Source: Shewanella sp. 10N.286.48.A6 (GTDB taxonomy: Bacteria; Pseudomonadota; Gammaproteobacteria; Enterobacterales; Shewanellaceae). From it: 64,000 bases of DNA. Positions within the stretch are counted from its first letter, which is position 1; every line of letters starts with the position of its first letter. Location of the stretch: contig NZ_MCVI01000083.1 of assembly GCF_002873135.1 (NCBI RefSeq), positions 43,711 to 107,710 on the forward strand, read 5' to 3'. The translations under genes and the position numbers were made by a program. The notes under the pieces are model-generated. The model searched no databases. It had not been told where the DNA came from and worked only from the letters and a program-made list of their open reading frames with translations. Below, piece by piece: positions 9,693 through 19,381 of the stretch.

Positions 9693-10667
9693 CTATTTAT
9701 TTAGCACAAATTGATCAATTTGATTTTGGGCTAAGGCTTGATCCATGGTGCCCTTTAGCAGTTTGTACATCAAAATTGAGGCATCAATTTCAGTTTTACG
9801 ATTAGTTAAACTTTCAATATTGAGCCCTAATGGGATATTAAGCGGAATAACAGCAGCCAAAATTTGCAGCAGGTTACTGTGGTTAATCTTAATTGACTCA
9901 TACAGAGGATCTTCTGCCGACAAAATACGCTGGCTGGTAGCTTCGGGTACCGACACACCTAACCAGTTGATAAATTCTAAGGTTTTAGCACTGCCGCAAG
10001 GTGAAAATGTCAGGATGATGCGATTAGGCTTGATATTGTTTAACGCACATTCTTTGGCGTAGCTGGTTAACATATCAATGGTTGCTTGGGCGTTATACAC
10101 CGCCTGAGTGATGTAGTATTCACAGCCTTGGTTTGATTTACCTAACAGGCGAATATGTTCATTTTTTTTACTTAAATGGCGCTCTGCAATGGCCACGCCA
10201 CCAAGGTAGAATGCTTGAGAGTGCGCCGCTAATACGCGGTAAGCGTCATTTAATGGTAATGAACTTGCAACCTGAGTCGATGGGGATCCCACTAATACCA
10301 AGTCTCTGACATTATTTTGATACCAAGCGCGGGACAACCACTCACTAAAGCCCTGTTCATCAAGACCGGCAACGCTCTTATAAGCAATAACTGGCTTGCC
10401 TGACTTTTGATTGATTAGCTGAGCGTAAGTACCAGAGTCATGAGTGGCTTTAAAGGGAAAAGGCCTTGGGGTATCAATGCGGCTGGTTTCATCCTGAATA
10501 TCGTAGATGATCAAACCATCAAAGTTTATCTCATCAAGGCGAGCTAACAATTTATCAGCGATAATACTGACCGATTCAAAATCAGTATCGATTTTTGGTG
10601 GGGTTGTACCAATAAAATAGATCCCACGGTGATGATCGGATGAACGCTGTTTTAATGATTTCTTCAT
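9693..10667 (-). CDS. Methylenetetrahydrofolate reductase-like protein
   Basis: A 324-residue TIM-barrel-type protein. The segment GCEYYITQAVYNAQATIDML matches the conserved MTHFR strand-helix (G-x-D/E-x-x-I-T-Q) that positions FAD and folate. The N-terminal ERISIFEFFPP-like segment of true MetF is not obvious, and the sequence is divergent from MetF. Similar proteins are annotated as MTHFR-like without proven activity, so the reaction (NAD(P)H-dependent reduction of methylene-THF) is only a possibility. It is monocistronic. A B12-binding gene lies downstream beyond a 474-base gap and is probably not in the same operon. Confidence 0.6.
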   Translation of the reverse strand: MKKSLKQRSSDHHRGIYFIGTTPPKIDTDFESVSIIADKLLARLDEINFDGLIIYDIQDETSRIDTPRPFPFKATHDSGTYAQLINQKSGKPVIAYKSVAGLDEQGFSEWLSRAWYQNNVRDLVLVGSPSTQVASSLPLNDAYRVLAAHSQAFYLGGVAIAERHLSKKNEHIRLLGKSNQGCEYYITQAVYNAQATIDMLTSYAKECALNNIKPNRIILTFSPCGSAKTLEFINWLGVSVPEATSQRILSAEDPLYESIKINHSNLLQILAAVIPLNIPLGLNIESLTNRKTEIDASILMYKLLKGTMDQALAQNQIDQFVLNK

Positions 10668-10889
10668 GTTTAGCCGTCTAGATGGATGTTATCTCCATTG
10701 TGTCTTAAATTTTGACCCTTGTTAAGGCCGAAAAAGGGTATTTTTTGAAATAATTAATAACCACTTAAATTAGTCGGCGATAAGTTTTAACTCAGATGAT
10801 TTTATCTGTCTGTGGGTTTGAATATAGAGCAAGCAGAGTCACATTTTCCCTATTAGTTGTGGTTAATGTACTTGGCTGAGGAGGTGATT

Positions 10890-11045
10890 TTATTGAGTTA
10901 TCGCTGCGCCGTTTAATGCCGCAATTCTGGCATCGGTTGATAAATTGATGAATTTAGGTGCGGCAGTAACCGCTAGAATGGCAAGAATAATGATAACGAC
11001 TACGAGCTCAATTAAGGTAAAACCCTTATTATGGTTAAGCGCCAT
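10890..11045 (-). pseudogene. Type IV pilin (MshA-like) N-terminal stub
   Basis: An ATG at 11045 on the reverse strand opens a 51-codon frame. It has a perfect prepilin leader and cleavage site (HNKG / FTLIE, with Glu at +5), the hydrophobic helix ([17 protein letters not shown]), then [18 protein letters not shown] and a stop. This is the N-terminal third of an MSHA-type major pilin; full pilins run ~150-170 residues. No continuation with pilin character is visible in the other frames for the next ~150 bases. There is no good ribosome site, and TGA lies in frame just upstream. It is most likely a decayed gene left by deletion; a functional short pilin is less likely. Confidence 0.75.
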
Positions 11046-11283
11046 GGCTCAAAAATCCATTTATTCAGTTTATTATTTGGCAGCGATGTTATTTCAAATG
11101 GGCTGCTACCCCTACTTATCTACTTGAATAAAAGGTTTTTTATTTATAAGAGTTTAGTATTTTTGACCTCCCTTTAATTAGCCTGTGACATAGTGTCGCA
11201 GTTTGTTGGTTTTAAGTTGAAACCTGTTCTGGTTAATTTATAAATGTCCGCACAAATATTATAGGTTTGTCATAGGACTGTTT

Positions 11284-13317
11284 ATGTACCACTCTAAATT
11301 GATGATTTCTATCGCTGTCGCTTTAGGTTTTTTATCCACTTCCTTCGTTCAAGCCACTGAGGCTAATCCCACAGACACTCAGGCTGTTGAAACCACCCAA
11401 GAAAAAAAACACAAGCAGCACTGCGATAATAAAAGCTGTGATGACTACCTTGTGGTGACTGGGGAGTTAATGCGCGATCCTGCCAAAGTTGTCACCGATC
11501 CCAAAAAGCCCAGATTACCGCTGCCCGCTTATGACGGTGCAGGTTACTTAAAAACCATCCCCGGTTTTAGTATCGCCAGAAAAGGCGGCGCAGGTGGCGA
11601 CCCTTCTTTAAGAGGCATGGGCGGTTCACGCATCAGTATTGTTGATGATGGCCAGCATGTTTATGGCACCTGTGGCGGACGTATGGATCCGCCAACAGCT
11701 TATATTTATCCAGAAGCCTATGATGCCATTACAGTGATTAAAGGCCCACAAACAGTAAAATATGGCCCAGTAGGTTCCGCAGGGACGGTATTATTTGAAA
11801 AAGATCGCCATAGCTTTAGTGAGAAAAGCCTTGAAGGTCGCGCCAGCGTAACCGGTGGCAGTTTTGGCCGTGAAGATTACTTAGTCGAAATAAAAGCAGG
11901 TACTGAAACCCATTACATTGATTTTGATGCTAATAAGTCTAAAAGCGATCATTATCAAGACGGTGATGGTACCACCATTCAATCCCTTTATGACCGTAAT
12001 AATTACAATTTTGCTTTAGGTTGGACCCCCGACGAGTCAACCGTGGTTGAGCTTGCTTATGGCAGCTCAAGCGGTGAGGCTGAGTACGCTGACAGAACCA
12101 ATAAAGCTCGTGTGATCGATAATGAAAATGTCACCTTTCTGCTGCAAAAGGATGTTGATTTTTACTGGCTGAATAATATTGATTTTCAGTTATATAGTAA
12201 TGAAAACGATCACGTTATGGATCAGTTTGACCGCGGCGTAAATGCAGGCACTAATGTCAGACGAAAAACCGCAGGTGGTCATTTATCGTTTGATATTTCA
12301 GCCAATGTAAAATGGGAAACCATTGTCGGGCTTGACTATATGGACAGTAAGCACAAAGGACGCAGCATCAATCAAGCAGAAGATAATGGCCTAGATGATT
12401 TATTAGCAAAACCCTTTATGCAGGACATGGCTTATATCAATACCGGCTTATTTGTTGAATCAAGTTATCAGCTTAACCAAGGTAAAATCTTGACGGGGCT
12501 AAGAATGGATCAATGGCAAACCAGTTTATATGTGGCCCACCAAGGCAGCCGTGATGATGACTTATTCAGTGGCTTTGTTCGCTACGAGTTTGAGACTGAT
12601 AAAAGCCAATATTATATTGGCGGCGGCCATGCCCAACGTATTCCTGACTATTGGGAGTTCATGAAGGCAGACAATAATGATTTGTCACTTAAGGCATTTG
12701 ATTTAGATGCTGAAAAAACCACCCAGCTTGATGTTGGCTGGATTTATCAAGACGATATTGAAATATCCACGGCGTTTTATTACGGCAAAGTGGCAGACTA
12801 CATCTTAATTGATGCTAATACTGCCAAGACCGCAGCTTACAATATTGATGCAACGATTTGGGGCGGCGAATTAGGCCTGCTATATCCATTTACTGATCAA
12901 TGGTCGGCGCAAACCACCGTCAGTTATAGCCATGGTGAGAATGACACTGACAATACACCACTAGGGCAAATATCCCCTTTAGAGGGTCGTATTTCAGTGA
13001 ATTATGAAGCTGAAAATTGGACCGCTGGGTTATTTTGGCGGATGGTTGCGGCGCAAGATAGAGTCGCAATTGGTCAAGGTAATATCTCAGGACAAGATCT
13101 GGCTGAAAGCAGTGGTTTTGGCACATTGGCCATCAATGGCTCTTGGAAGCATGATGATATTTTAGTGAGTTTTGGTATTGAGAACTTATTTGATATTACC
13201 TATGCCGAACATGTTAGTCGCTCTGGAGCGGGTAATGACATTCCTGGTAGTTCACCACTATTTCAAGTTAATGAGCCGGGTCGAACCGCTTGGGTAAAAC
13301 TTGATTACAATTTTTAA
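11284..13317 (+). CDS. TonB-dependent outer-membrane copper receptor, OprC/NosA type
   Basis: A 677-residue receptor with a signal peptide (residues 1-24), a plug domain (~60-200) and a 22-strand barrel ending in aromatic Phe (KLDYNF). The plug carries GGSRISIVDDGQ, then C130-G-G-R-M134, then DPPTAYIYPEAYD and VIKGPQTVKYG. The CxxxM motif followed by DPPTAY is the hallmark of the copper receptors OprC and NosA, where Cys and Met bind copper. Residues 41-54 (KKHKQHCDNKSCDD) add a His/Cys-rich patch that may capture metal before the plug. It is monocistronic with AGGACTG upstream of the ATG. Import of copper, for example for nitrous oxide reductase or oxidases, is the expected role. Confidence 0.85.
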   Translation: MYHSKLMISIAVALGFLSTSFVQATEANPTDTQAVETTQEKKHKQHCDNKSCDDYLVVTGELMRDPAKVVTDPKKPRLPLPAYDGAGYLKTIPGFSIARKGGAGGDPSLRGMGGSRISIVDDGQHVYGTCGGRMDPPTAYIYPEAYDAITVIKGPQTVKYGPVGSAGTVLFEKDRHSFSEKSLEGRASVTGGSFGREDYLVEIKAGTETHYIDFDANKSKSDHYQDGDGTTIQSLYDRNNYNFALGWTPDESTVVELAYGSSSGEAEYADRTNKARVIDNENVTFLLQKDVDFYWLNNIDFQLYSNENDHVMDQFDRGVNAGTNVRRKTAGGHLSFDISANVKWETIVGLDYMDSKHKGRSINQAEDNGLDDLLAKPFMQDMAYINTGLFVESSYQLNQGKILTGLRMDQWQTSLYVAHQGSRDDDLFSGFVRYEFETDKSQYYIGGGHAQRIPDYWEFMKADNNDLSLKAFDLDAEKTTQLDVGWIYQDDIEISTAFYYGKVADYILIDANTAKTAAYNIDATIWGGELGLLYPFTDQWSAQTTVSYSHGENDTDNTPLGQISPLEGRISVNYEAENWTAGLFWRMVAAQDRVAIGQGNISGQDLAESSGFGTLAINGSWKHDDILVSFGIENLFDITYAEHVSRSGAGNDIPGSSPLFQVNEPGRTAWVKLDYNF

Positions 13318-13326
13318 TAAAAACCG

Positions 13327-13354
13327 GCAGGCTTGTTACATTTAATAAGCCTGC
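13327..13354 (+). terminator. Hairpin after the TonB receptor gene, weak terminator
   Basis: GCAGGCTT and AAGCCTGC form a perfect 8-pair stem 10 bases after the stop codon. There is no proper T run after it (ATCATT). Confidence 0.5.
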
Positions 13355-13536
13355 ATCATTGCGCACTTTGGGTGAAACCTCTGCTTTAATGATTGATACA
13401 GCTGCCGACAAACTTGTCCCTAGCTGCAATACATTGCTTTTATTCACATAACCTATGTAAAGCTATGCAAAGTTACCCTTTGGCAGTTTTCTTTATAAAG
13501 TGATCTAATTAAAATCAATCACGTAACATCTAAATA

Positions 13537-13566
13537 ATATTAAATCATATTAAATCATATTAAATA
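13537..13566. repeat. Three tandem 10-bp repeats upstream of the efflux operon
   Basis: ATATTAAATC occurs three times in direct succession (last copy ATATTAAATA), ending 29 bases before the likely start codon at 13595. The period is one helical turn. See the findings for possible copy-number effects. Confidence 0.8.
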
Positions 13567-13594
13567 ATAATAAACGAAAATGGATTTCCAGTTA

Positions 13595-14989
13595 ATGAAA
13601 ACACGCTATACGCTAGTGGCGGTTGCAACTTCGCTATTCATTTTATCTGCCTGCAGCAGTTCATCCTATCTTGACGAGTCTTTGGTTAAACCTGAGCTGC
13701 CTGCGTCGTGGCATACCGACGCCAAATCATTAAAAGACAATCAAAGTTGGGTAACACCAATCGCTACCGATCAGTTATTAGAACTTATCAGTATTGGCCT
13801 GAACACCAACCAGCAGTTAATTCAGTTAGCTCTTGAAGTCGAGGTTAACAAGCAGCAGCTTAATGTCAGTGATGCCAGCTTTTGGCCAGAGTTAAGCTTA
13901 TCGGCTAATAGTGCTAGAGGGGGAAATAGTGATGCAACGTCTAGCTCCAATAGTCTTAGTCTTGATGTTAGCTATGAGCTAGATATTTGGGGCAAGTTAT
14001 CCGATAGCGCTAAAGCCTCAAAACTGAATTTACTCACTGCTGAGGCCAATTATCAGCAAGCAAGGGATGCACTGGTTGCTGATGTGGTGATTGCCTACTA
14101 CAAGGTAGTGACCTCAACAGAGCTCGTTAAGCTATTTGAGCGTCGCACCGAAAATGCCAAACTTAATTTTGACATCATTGAGTCGGGTTACCTGCAAGGG
14201 TTAAACACCGCGCTGGATGTGTATTTAACTCAAAATGAGTTTCACAGTGAAAACTCAAACCTGTTGGCACAGCGCAGTCAGCGCAATAAAGATATTAGAA
14301 CCTTAGAGCGCTTATTAGGCGGCTATCCAGCAGGTAAATTACTGATAGATGAAACACTGCCGCTATTGCCACAAGGGATTAAAATTGGCGTCCCCAGCGA
14401 GCTCGTTAAACGTAAACCACAACTGCAAGCCGCTTGGTATCAGTTGCTCGCTCAAGATGCCGTCGTGGCCTTTACTCAAAAGCAGCGTTATCCAGCCTTA
14501 CGTTTAGGGGCTGATATTGGCACCGCCAGTAATGATATTGCTAACTTATTAAGTGGTGATTACAGTTCATGGTCAGTATTTGCCGGTATTACCGCACCGA
14601 TTTTTAACGCCGGTCGCTTAAAGTCACAAACCGAGCAGCAAAAGCTGAAATTAAAGCAGCAAGAGCAGCAGTATTTAAATACTTTGTTTAGTGCCTTTGA
14701 GCTAGTTGAAAACAACCTTGATCTTGATGCCAGTTTGCAGCAGCAATATCGCTCAACTTTACAAGCGCAAGACAATGCCCTCCAAGCTGAAACCCTATCA
14801 TTTGAGCAATACCAAATCGGCCTTGTCAGCTATACCACAGTACTGGATGCCCAAAATCGTGCCTTTGTGGCCCAAAGTTCGGTTATCAGCTTAAAAAACC
14901 AAATCATTGCCAACCGTATCGGATTACACCTTGCTTTAGGTGGCGATTTAGATGCCAGTGTGACAGAAGAAGAAAAATATGATGAATAA
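13595..14989 (+). CDS. Outer-membrane efflux lipoprotein (TolC/OprM, NodT type)
   Basis: This is the exit duct of a tripartite RND pump. The frame opens at an ATG at 13580, but the start at 13595 is preferred because it gives a clean lipoprotein signal, MKTRYTLVAVATSLF then LSAC with Cys20. Neither ATG has a strong ribosome site. Two TolC-like repeats are visible: the first with SLDVSYELDIWGKL near residue 130, the second with the matching AGITAPIFNAGRLKSQ near residue 340. Long helices between them form the periplasmic barrel. The length of 464 residues is normal. It is first in an operon with the adaptor and the permease, and its stop overlaps the adaptor start by 11 bases. Confidence 0.9.
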   Translation: MKTRYTLVAVATSLFILSACSSSSYLDESLVKPELPASWHTDAKSLKDNQSWVTPIATDQLLELISIGLNTNQQLIQLALEVEVNKQQLNVSDASFWPELSLSANSARGGNSDATSSSNSLSLDVSYELDIWGKLSDSAKASKLNLLTAEANYQQARDALVADVVIAYYKVVTSTELVKLFERRTENAKLNFDIIESGYLQGLNTALDVYLTQNEFHSENSNLLAQRSQRNKDIRTLERLLGGYPAGKLLIDETLPLLPQGIKIGVPSELVKRKPQLQAAWYQLLAQDAVVAFTQKQRYPALRLGADIGTASNDIANLLSGDYSSWSVFAGITAPIFNAGRLKSQTEQQKLKLKQQEQQYLNTLFSAFELVENNLDLDASLQQQYRSTLQAQDNALQAETLSFEQYQIGLVSYTTVLDAQNRAFVAQSSVISLKNQIIANRIGLHLALGGDLDASVTEEEKYDE

Positions 14990-16241
14990 GAAATACCTGA
15001 TCCCAGTAAGCATTGTTGCGGTTGCGGTTGCCACTATTATGGTGATTACCTCAAACCCACCTACCACTAAGCGTGGCAAACCGATGGCTGTAGCTGCCAT
15101 GTCGGTTGAAACTCAGGTGCTTAAGCCACAAGATTATCAAATTCAGGTGAGCAGTTTTGGGGTGGTAAAACCGCGCACCCAAAGCTCGTTAGTGACGCAG
15201 GCTTCAGGTCAAATTCTATCTATTAGCCCCAACTTTCGTGAAGGTGGTTTTTTTGAAACTGGCGAAGTGTTAGTTGAGCTTGATGATAGAGATTATCAAG
15301 CTGAAGTTAAAATTGCTGAAGCTGGGTTAATGTTGGCTAGGCAACAATTATTAGAAGAACAAGCACGTACTAATCAAGCCTTAGCAGATTGGCAGCGCCT
15401 GAGTAATGGCCGCGAGCCGACATCGCTGGTGTTGCGTGAGCCGCAATTAGCTGCAGCGCGAGCGGCAATGCTATCTAACCAAGCGAAACTTGAACAAGCC
15501 AACTTGGCCTTGGAACGTACCCAAGTTGTTGCCCCCTTTTCTGGGCGAATTTTAGAAAAACATGTTGATGTAGGCCGGGTGGTTTCGACCAATAGTCAGC
15601 TGGCAACGATTTACGCCACCGATTATGTGGAAATACGTTTACCAATCAATAACAGTGATTTAGCACTGGTAGAACTACCTGAGCAAGGTAAGTCTGTGGT
15701 GGCTAAAGTGAGTTTTGAGTCTGACTTAATAGGCCTGCAAAAATGGGAAGGGCAGTTGATTCGCACCGAAGGTGCAATCGATAGTAACTCGCAGCAGTTG
15801 TATGTGGTAGCGCAAATTGATGATCCATTTGATTATCAAGCTAATCAGCAAATGCCACTGAAAATTGGTCAATACCTGACAGCCAATATTGCCGGTAAAA
15901 AGCTGAGCCAAGCGATCGTAATCCCGACTAAAGCAATCTATCAAGGTAGCTATGTGTATGTGGTTAATGATGGCAAGTTATTACGCAGAGAAGTGACCAT
16001 TAGATGGCAAAACAGCCAAGATTCGGTAGTTAGAACAGGTTTGAAAAGTGGCGATGAACTGGTTATTACCTCCCTTGGACAAGTGAGTTCAGGCACCCCT
16101 GTCACTGTTGTTGGCGCAACGAATAAAGTTAAACCACAGCGAGGCCCAAGAGGTGAGGGCAGAGCCGATGGCAAGTCTCGCAGTAAGCCTGATGGCGAGC
16201 GTAAAACCAAACCTGCTAGTAAAGAGGAGTCACAGCCATGA
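14979..16241 (+). CDS. RND efflux periplasmic adaptor (membrane fusion protein)
   Basis: It links the inner-membrane pump to the outer-membrane duct. A single N-terminal anchor helix (residues ~5-25) is followed by the barrel-sandwich half LVTQASGQILSISPNFREGG, a coiled-coil hairpin (~105-170), the second lipoyl half (VVAPFSGRILEKHVDVGRVV) and beta-barrel strands. The C-terminal ~35 residues are strongly basic (RGPRGEGRADGK and on), an unusual tail beyond the normal fold. It overlaps the upstream gene (ATG ATG AAT TAA region) and the downstream one (ATGA). The pump's substrate cannot be read from the sequence. Confidence 0.9.
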   Translation: MMNKKYLIPVSIVAVAVATIMVITSNPPTTKRGKPMAVAAMSVETQVLKPQDYQIQVSSFGVVKPRTQSSLVTQASGQILSISPNFREGGFFETGEVLVELDDRDYQAEVKIAEAGLMLARQQLLEEQARTNQALADWQRLSNGREPTSLVLREPQLAAARAAMLSNQAKLEQANLALERTQVVAPFSGRILEKHVDVGRVVSTNSQLATIYATDYVEIRLPINNSDLALVELPEQGKSVVAKVSFESDLIGLQKWEGQLIRTEGAIDSNSQQLYVVAQIDDPFDYQANQQMPLKIGQYLTANIAGKKLSQAIVIPTKAIYQGSYVYVVNDGKLLRREVTIRWQNSQDSVVRTGLKSGDELVITSLGQVSSGTPVTVVGATNKVKPQRGPRGEGRADGKSRSKPDGERKTKPASKEESQP

Positions 16242-19200
16242 TTGCTTGGTTTGCTAAAAATCACGTAGCGGCCAATTTATTAATGTTGTTGCTGCTGGTA
16301 TTAGGTTTAGGTTCACTGTCAACGCAGATCCCACTTGAAGTGTTTCCGACAGTTGAGTCTGAAAGGATCTCTGTTCGAGTATCGCTTCGTGGCGCGACCC
16401 CTGAAGATGTTGAAAAGGGGGTAACAATTCGTATTGAAGAGGCGGTGCAAGACCTTGAAGGTATAGAAAAAATCACTTCTAGCTCTTCAGAGGCATCATC
16501 GCAGGTCACCATTGAAGTTGACAGTGGTTACGACCCCCGAGAAATGCTAGCGGACATTAAAAGCCGCGTCGATGCCATTAACACCTTTCCGGTTGATGCC
16601 GAAAAACCTGTCATTGCCCTTGCCCAGCGTAAGCGTGAAGTCATCGCAGTAACGGTAACCGGCAAATATAGCGAAAAAGAAACCATCGAGTTTGCTGAAG
16701 TGGTGCGCGATGAATTGTTGCGCCTAGAGGGTGTCACCCAACTAGATTTAAGCGGGGTGCGTAACTATGAAGTGTCATTAGCCTTATCGCAAAACAAATT
16801 ACGCCAGTACAACTTAACTCTGAGTGAAGTATCACGGGCGATTAATGCCTCTAGTACTGATATCTCTGCGGGTAATTTAAAAACTCAGGGTGGCGACATT
16901 TTACTGCGCTCTAAAGGCCAAGCTTATTACAAAGATGAGTTTGCCAATATTGCCATTAAATCTGCCGCTGACGGCACCATTATTCGTTTAGGCGATATTG
17001 CAAATGTGGTTGATGGCTTTGAAGAAACCCCTGTAAGAACTCGCTTTAATGGTCAACAAGCAGCATTTATCGATGTGTATCGTATTGGTCAGCAAAGCGC
17101 GATTGATGTGGCTGATAAAGTGAAAGACTACATTGATTCTCGTCAGGCAACCTTGCCTGAAGGCTATGGCCTTAGCTATTGGGATGACGATTCAGAAATC
17201 GTTAAAAACCGTATTGCTACCCTAACAGGCAGTGCGCTGCAGGGCGGCATACTTGTGTTGCTATTACTGACATTGTTTTTACGTCCTTCAATCGCCATAT
17301 GGGTATTTATTGGTATTCCAGTTTCGTTTATGGGCGCATTCATTGTGATGCCATTTTTTGATGTGTCGTTAAACGTCATCAGCCTGTTTGGTTTTATCTT
17401 GGTATTGGGGATTGTGGTCGATGACGCCATTGTCACTGGCGAGAATATTTACACCCACCTTAAGACTGCGCCCAATGGCGAGCAAGCGGCGATTCTTGGT
17501 ACCCAAGAAGTGGCCGCACCAGTGACCTTTGGCATCTTAACCACAGTGACCGCTTTCTTACCTATGTTGTTTATCGAAGGCACTCGCGGGGCGATATTTG
17601 GTCAAATTGCGATAGTGGTGATCCCAGTATTATTGTTTTCGTTAATCGAATCTAAGTTTGTGCTACCCGCTCACCTTAAATATATTAAGATGCGCAGCGA
17701 GAAGGAAAATTATAATAAGTTTGAGATTTTTCAGCAAAAGTTTGCTGATGGATTTGAACGAGCAATCATTCAGTTCTATCAACCATTTTTACGCATAGCG
17801 CTAAAGCATAAAACCGCCACCTTGAGCTTATTTCTCAGTGTGTTGTTAGTGATAGCGGCACTGTTGGCCACGGGGTGGACTAAGTTTACCTTCTTCCCGC
17901 GCATTCCCAGTGAAACCGTCAGGCTTAACTTGACCATGCCAGCGGGTACCCCATTTGAAGTGACCAATGGCCATATCATTAGCATTGCTGCAAAAGCGGA
18001 GGCGCTGCAAGAAAAGTATCGTGATGAAGAAACCGGTGAAAGCGTGATCATTAATATTTTGGCCACAACGGGTGGTCGCGGCGGTAGCTCAAATGCAGGT
18101 GGGGTTCGTTTTGAAATAACCCCAGCAGAGAAGCGTGAATCAGATATTACCTCTAGGCAACTATTAACTGAATGGCGTAAAAGTGTTGGTGAAATTCCTG
18201 GGGCTGAGTCAGTGACTTACCGCGCTGAAATTGGCCGAAGCTCTGATCCTATTGATGTGCAGCTCAGTGCAAACTCCCTTGATACCTTACGTGAGATTGC
18301 CGATCAGGTTAAACAGCATTTAAAAACTTACCCGACAGTATTTGATATTGCCGACAGTTTATCTAACGGTAAAGAAGAGCTGCTAATTGAGTTAACCGAG
18401 CAAGGTAAAGCGCTAGGGCTCACTCGACAGGAAGTATCAAGTCAAATAAGAAGCTTTTATTTTGGCTCAGAAGTGCAGCGCATCCAGCGTGGCCGTGATG
18501 ATGTGCGAGTAATGCTGCGCTTGCCGCTAGATGAACGTCAGTCATTAGATGACCTTAAAAAGGTCCTGATTACCACCAGTCAGGGCGCGCAAGTGCCGCT
18601 TGGTCATGTGGCTAAAATGACCTCAGGTAAGAGCCCATCAAGTATTCAACGCATCGATCGTTATCGGGTGTTAAATGTCACTGCCGACGTGGATAAAGAC
18701 AATACCAATATGACTGTGCTACAAGCAGATCTTAAGGTGTACCTTGATGGTTTAGTGCAGCAATACCCTGGAGTAAGGCACTCACTTGAAGGCGAAGCTC
18801 GTGAACAGCGAGACAGCTTTGGGTCGTTGCAATGGGGCCTAGTGTTTGTGTTGTTTATGATTTATAGCCTACTCGCAATTCCGTTTAAGTCTTACATTCA
18901 GCCATTAATTGTGATGAGCGTGATCCCCTTTGGCTTAATTGGCGCAGTACTCGGTCATTGGTTAATGGGCTCGCCACTGACCATTTTCAGTATATTGGGG
19001 ATGTTGGCGCTAGTGGGCGTTGTGGTCAATGACTCTTTAGTGCTGGTGGACTTTATTAACAAAAAACGCGCCGATGGTATGCCATTAGCGGAGGCGGTAT
19101 TAACCGCAGGTACCAAACGCTTTAGACCGGTTATGCTCACCAGTTTAACCACGTTTATCGGCCTAATGCCGCTATTATTAGAGAAGTCGACCCAAGCGCA

Positions 19201-19381
19201 GTTCTTAATTCCAATGGCGATATCATTGGGCTTTGGGATTATCTTTGCCACCTTTATCACCTTGATTTTGGTTCCGGTAAATTACCTTGTGGTTGAGCGC
19301 TTAAAGGGCAATAAAGTTGATAATGCCAGTCTAGATCAAGAGTTTGAAAATAGCTTTGGCGCTGCTAAGGTTAAGGTATAG
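16238..19381 (+). CDS. RND-family inner-membrane efflux permease (AcrB-like)
   Basis: A proton-driven exporter of 1047 residues, the normal length. It shows an N-terminal helix, a porter domain (~35-330), the TM2-6 block (LQGGILVLLLLTLFLRPSIAIW, LVLGIVVDDAIVTGENIY), a second porter domain and a final TM block (MLALVGVVVNDSLVLVDFINKKR). VVDDAIV carries the paired acidic residues of the proton relay in TM4; its TM10 counterpart is in the VVVNDSLVLVDF stretch. The start overlaps the adaptor stop as ATGA. It belongs to the HAE1-like branch near Shewanella/Vibrio VmeY-type pumps rather than the CzcA metal branch. No regulator lies beside the operon. Confidence 0.92.
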   Translation: MIAWFAKNHVAANLLMLLLLVLGLGSLSTQIPLEVFPTVESERISVRVSLRGATPEDVEKGVTIRIEEAVQDLEGIEKITSSSSEASSQVTIEVDSGYDPREMLADIKSRVDAINTFPVDAEKPVIALAQRKREVIAVTVTGKYSEKETIEFAEVVRDELLRLEGVTQLDLSGVRNYEVSLALSQNKLRQYNLTLSEVSRAINASSTDISAGNLKTQGGDILLRSKGQAYYKDEFANIAIKSAADGTIIRLGDIANVVDGFEETPVRTRFNGQQAAFIDVYRIGQQSAIDVADKVKDYIDSRQATLPEGYGLSYWDDDSEIVKNRIATLTGSALQGGILVLLLLTLFLRPSIAIWVFIGIPVSFMGAFIVMPFFDVSLNVISLFGFILVLGIVVDDAIVTGENIYTHLKTAPNGEQAAILGTQEVAAPVTFGILTTVTAFLPMLFIEGTRGAIFGQIAIVVIPVLLFSLIESKFVLPAHLKYIKMRSEKENYNKFEIFQQKFADGFERAIIQFYQPFLRIALKHKTATLSLFLSVLLVIAALLATGWTKFTFFPRIPSETVRLNLTMPAGTPFEVTNGHIISIAAKAEALQEKYRDEETGESVIINILATTGGRGGSSNAGGVRFEITPAEKRESDITSRQLLTEWRKSVGEIPGAESVTYRAEIGRSSDPIDVQLSANSLDTLREIADQVKQHLKTYPTVFDIADSLSNGKEELLIELTEQGKALGLTRQEVSSQIRSFYFGSEVQRIQRGRDDVRVMLRLPLDERQSLDDLKKVLITTSQGAQVPLGHVAKMTSGKSPSSIQRIDRYRVLNVTADVDKDNTNMTVLQADLKVYLDGLVQQYPGVRHSLEGEAREQRDSFGSLQWGLVFVLFMIYSLLAIPFKSYIQPLIVMSVIPFGLIGAVLGHWLMGSPLTIFSILGMLALVGVVVNDSLVLVDFINKKRADGMPLAEAVLTAGTKRFRPVMLTSLTTFIGLMPLLLEKSTQAQFLIPMAISLGFGIIFATFITLILVPVNYLVVERLKGNKVDNASLDQEFENSFGAAKVKV

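Noticed and set aside
10945..11127. 60-codon forward frame
   Set aside because: It lies on the strand opposite the pilin stub and has random composition; the reverse-strand pilin sequence explains the region.
11180..11200. Metal-regulator operator (GACA/TGTC dyad) upstream of the copper receptor
   Set aside because: Only a 4+4 dyad; it does not match CueR or Fur consensus sites.
16238..19381. Heavy-metal (CzcA-type) RND pump
   Set aside because: The TM4 motif reads VVDDAIV and the protein lacks the CzcA metal motifs; it fits the HAE1 drug/solvent branch better.
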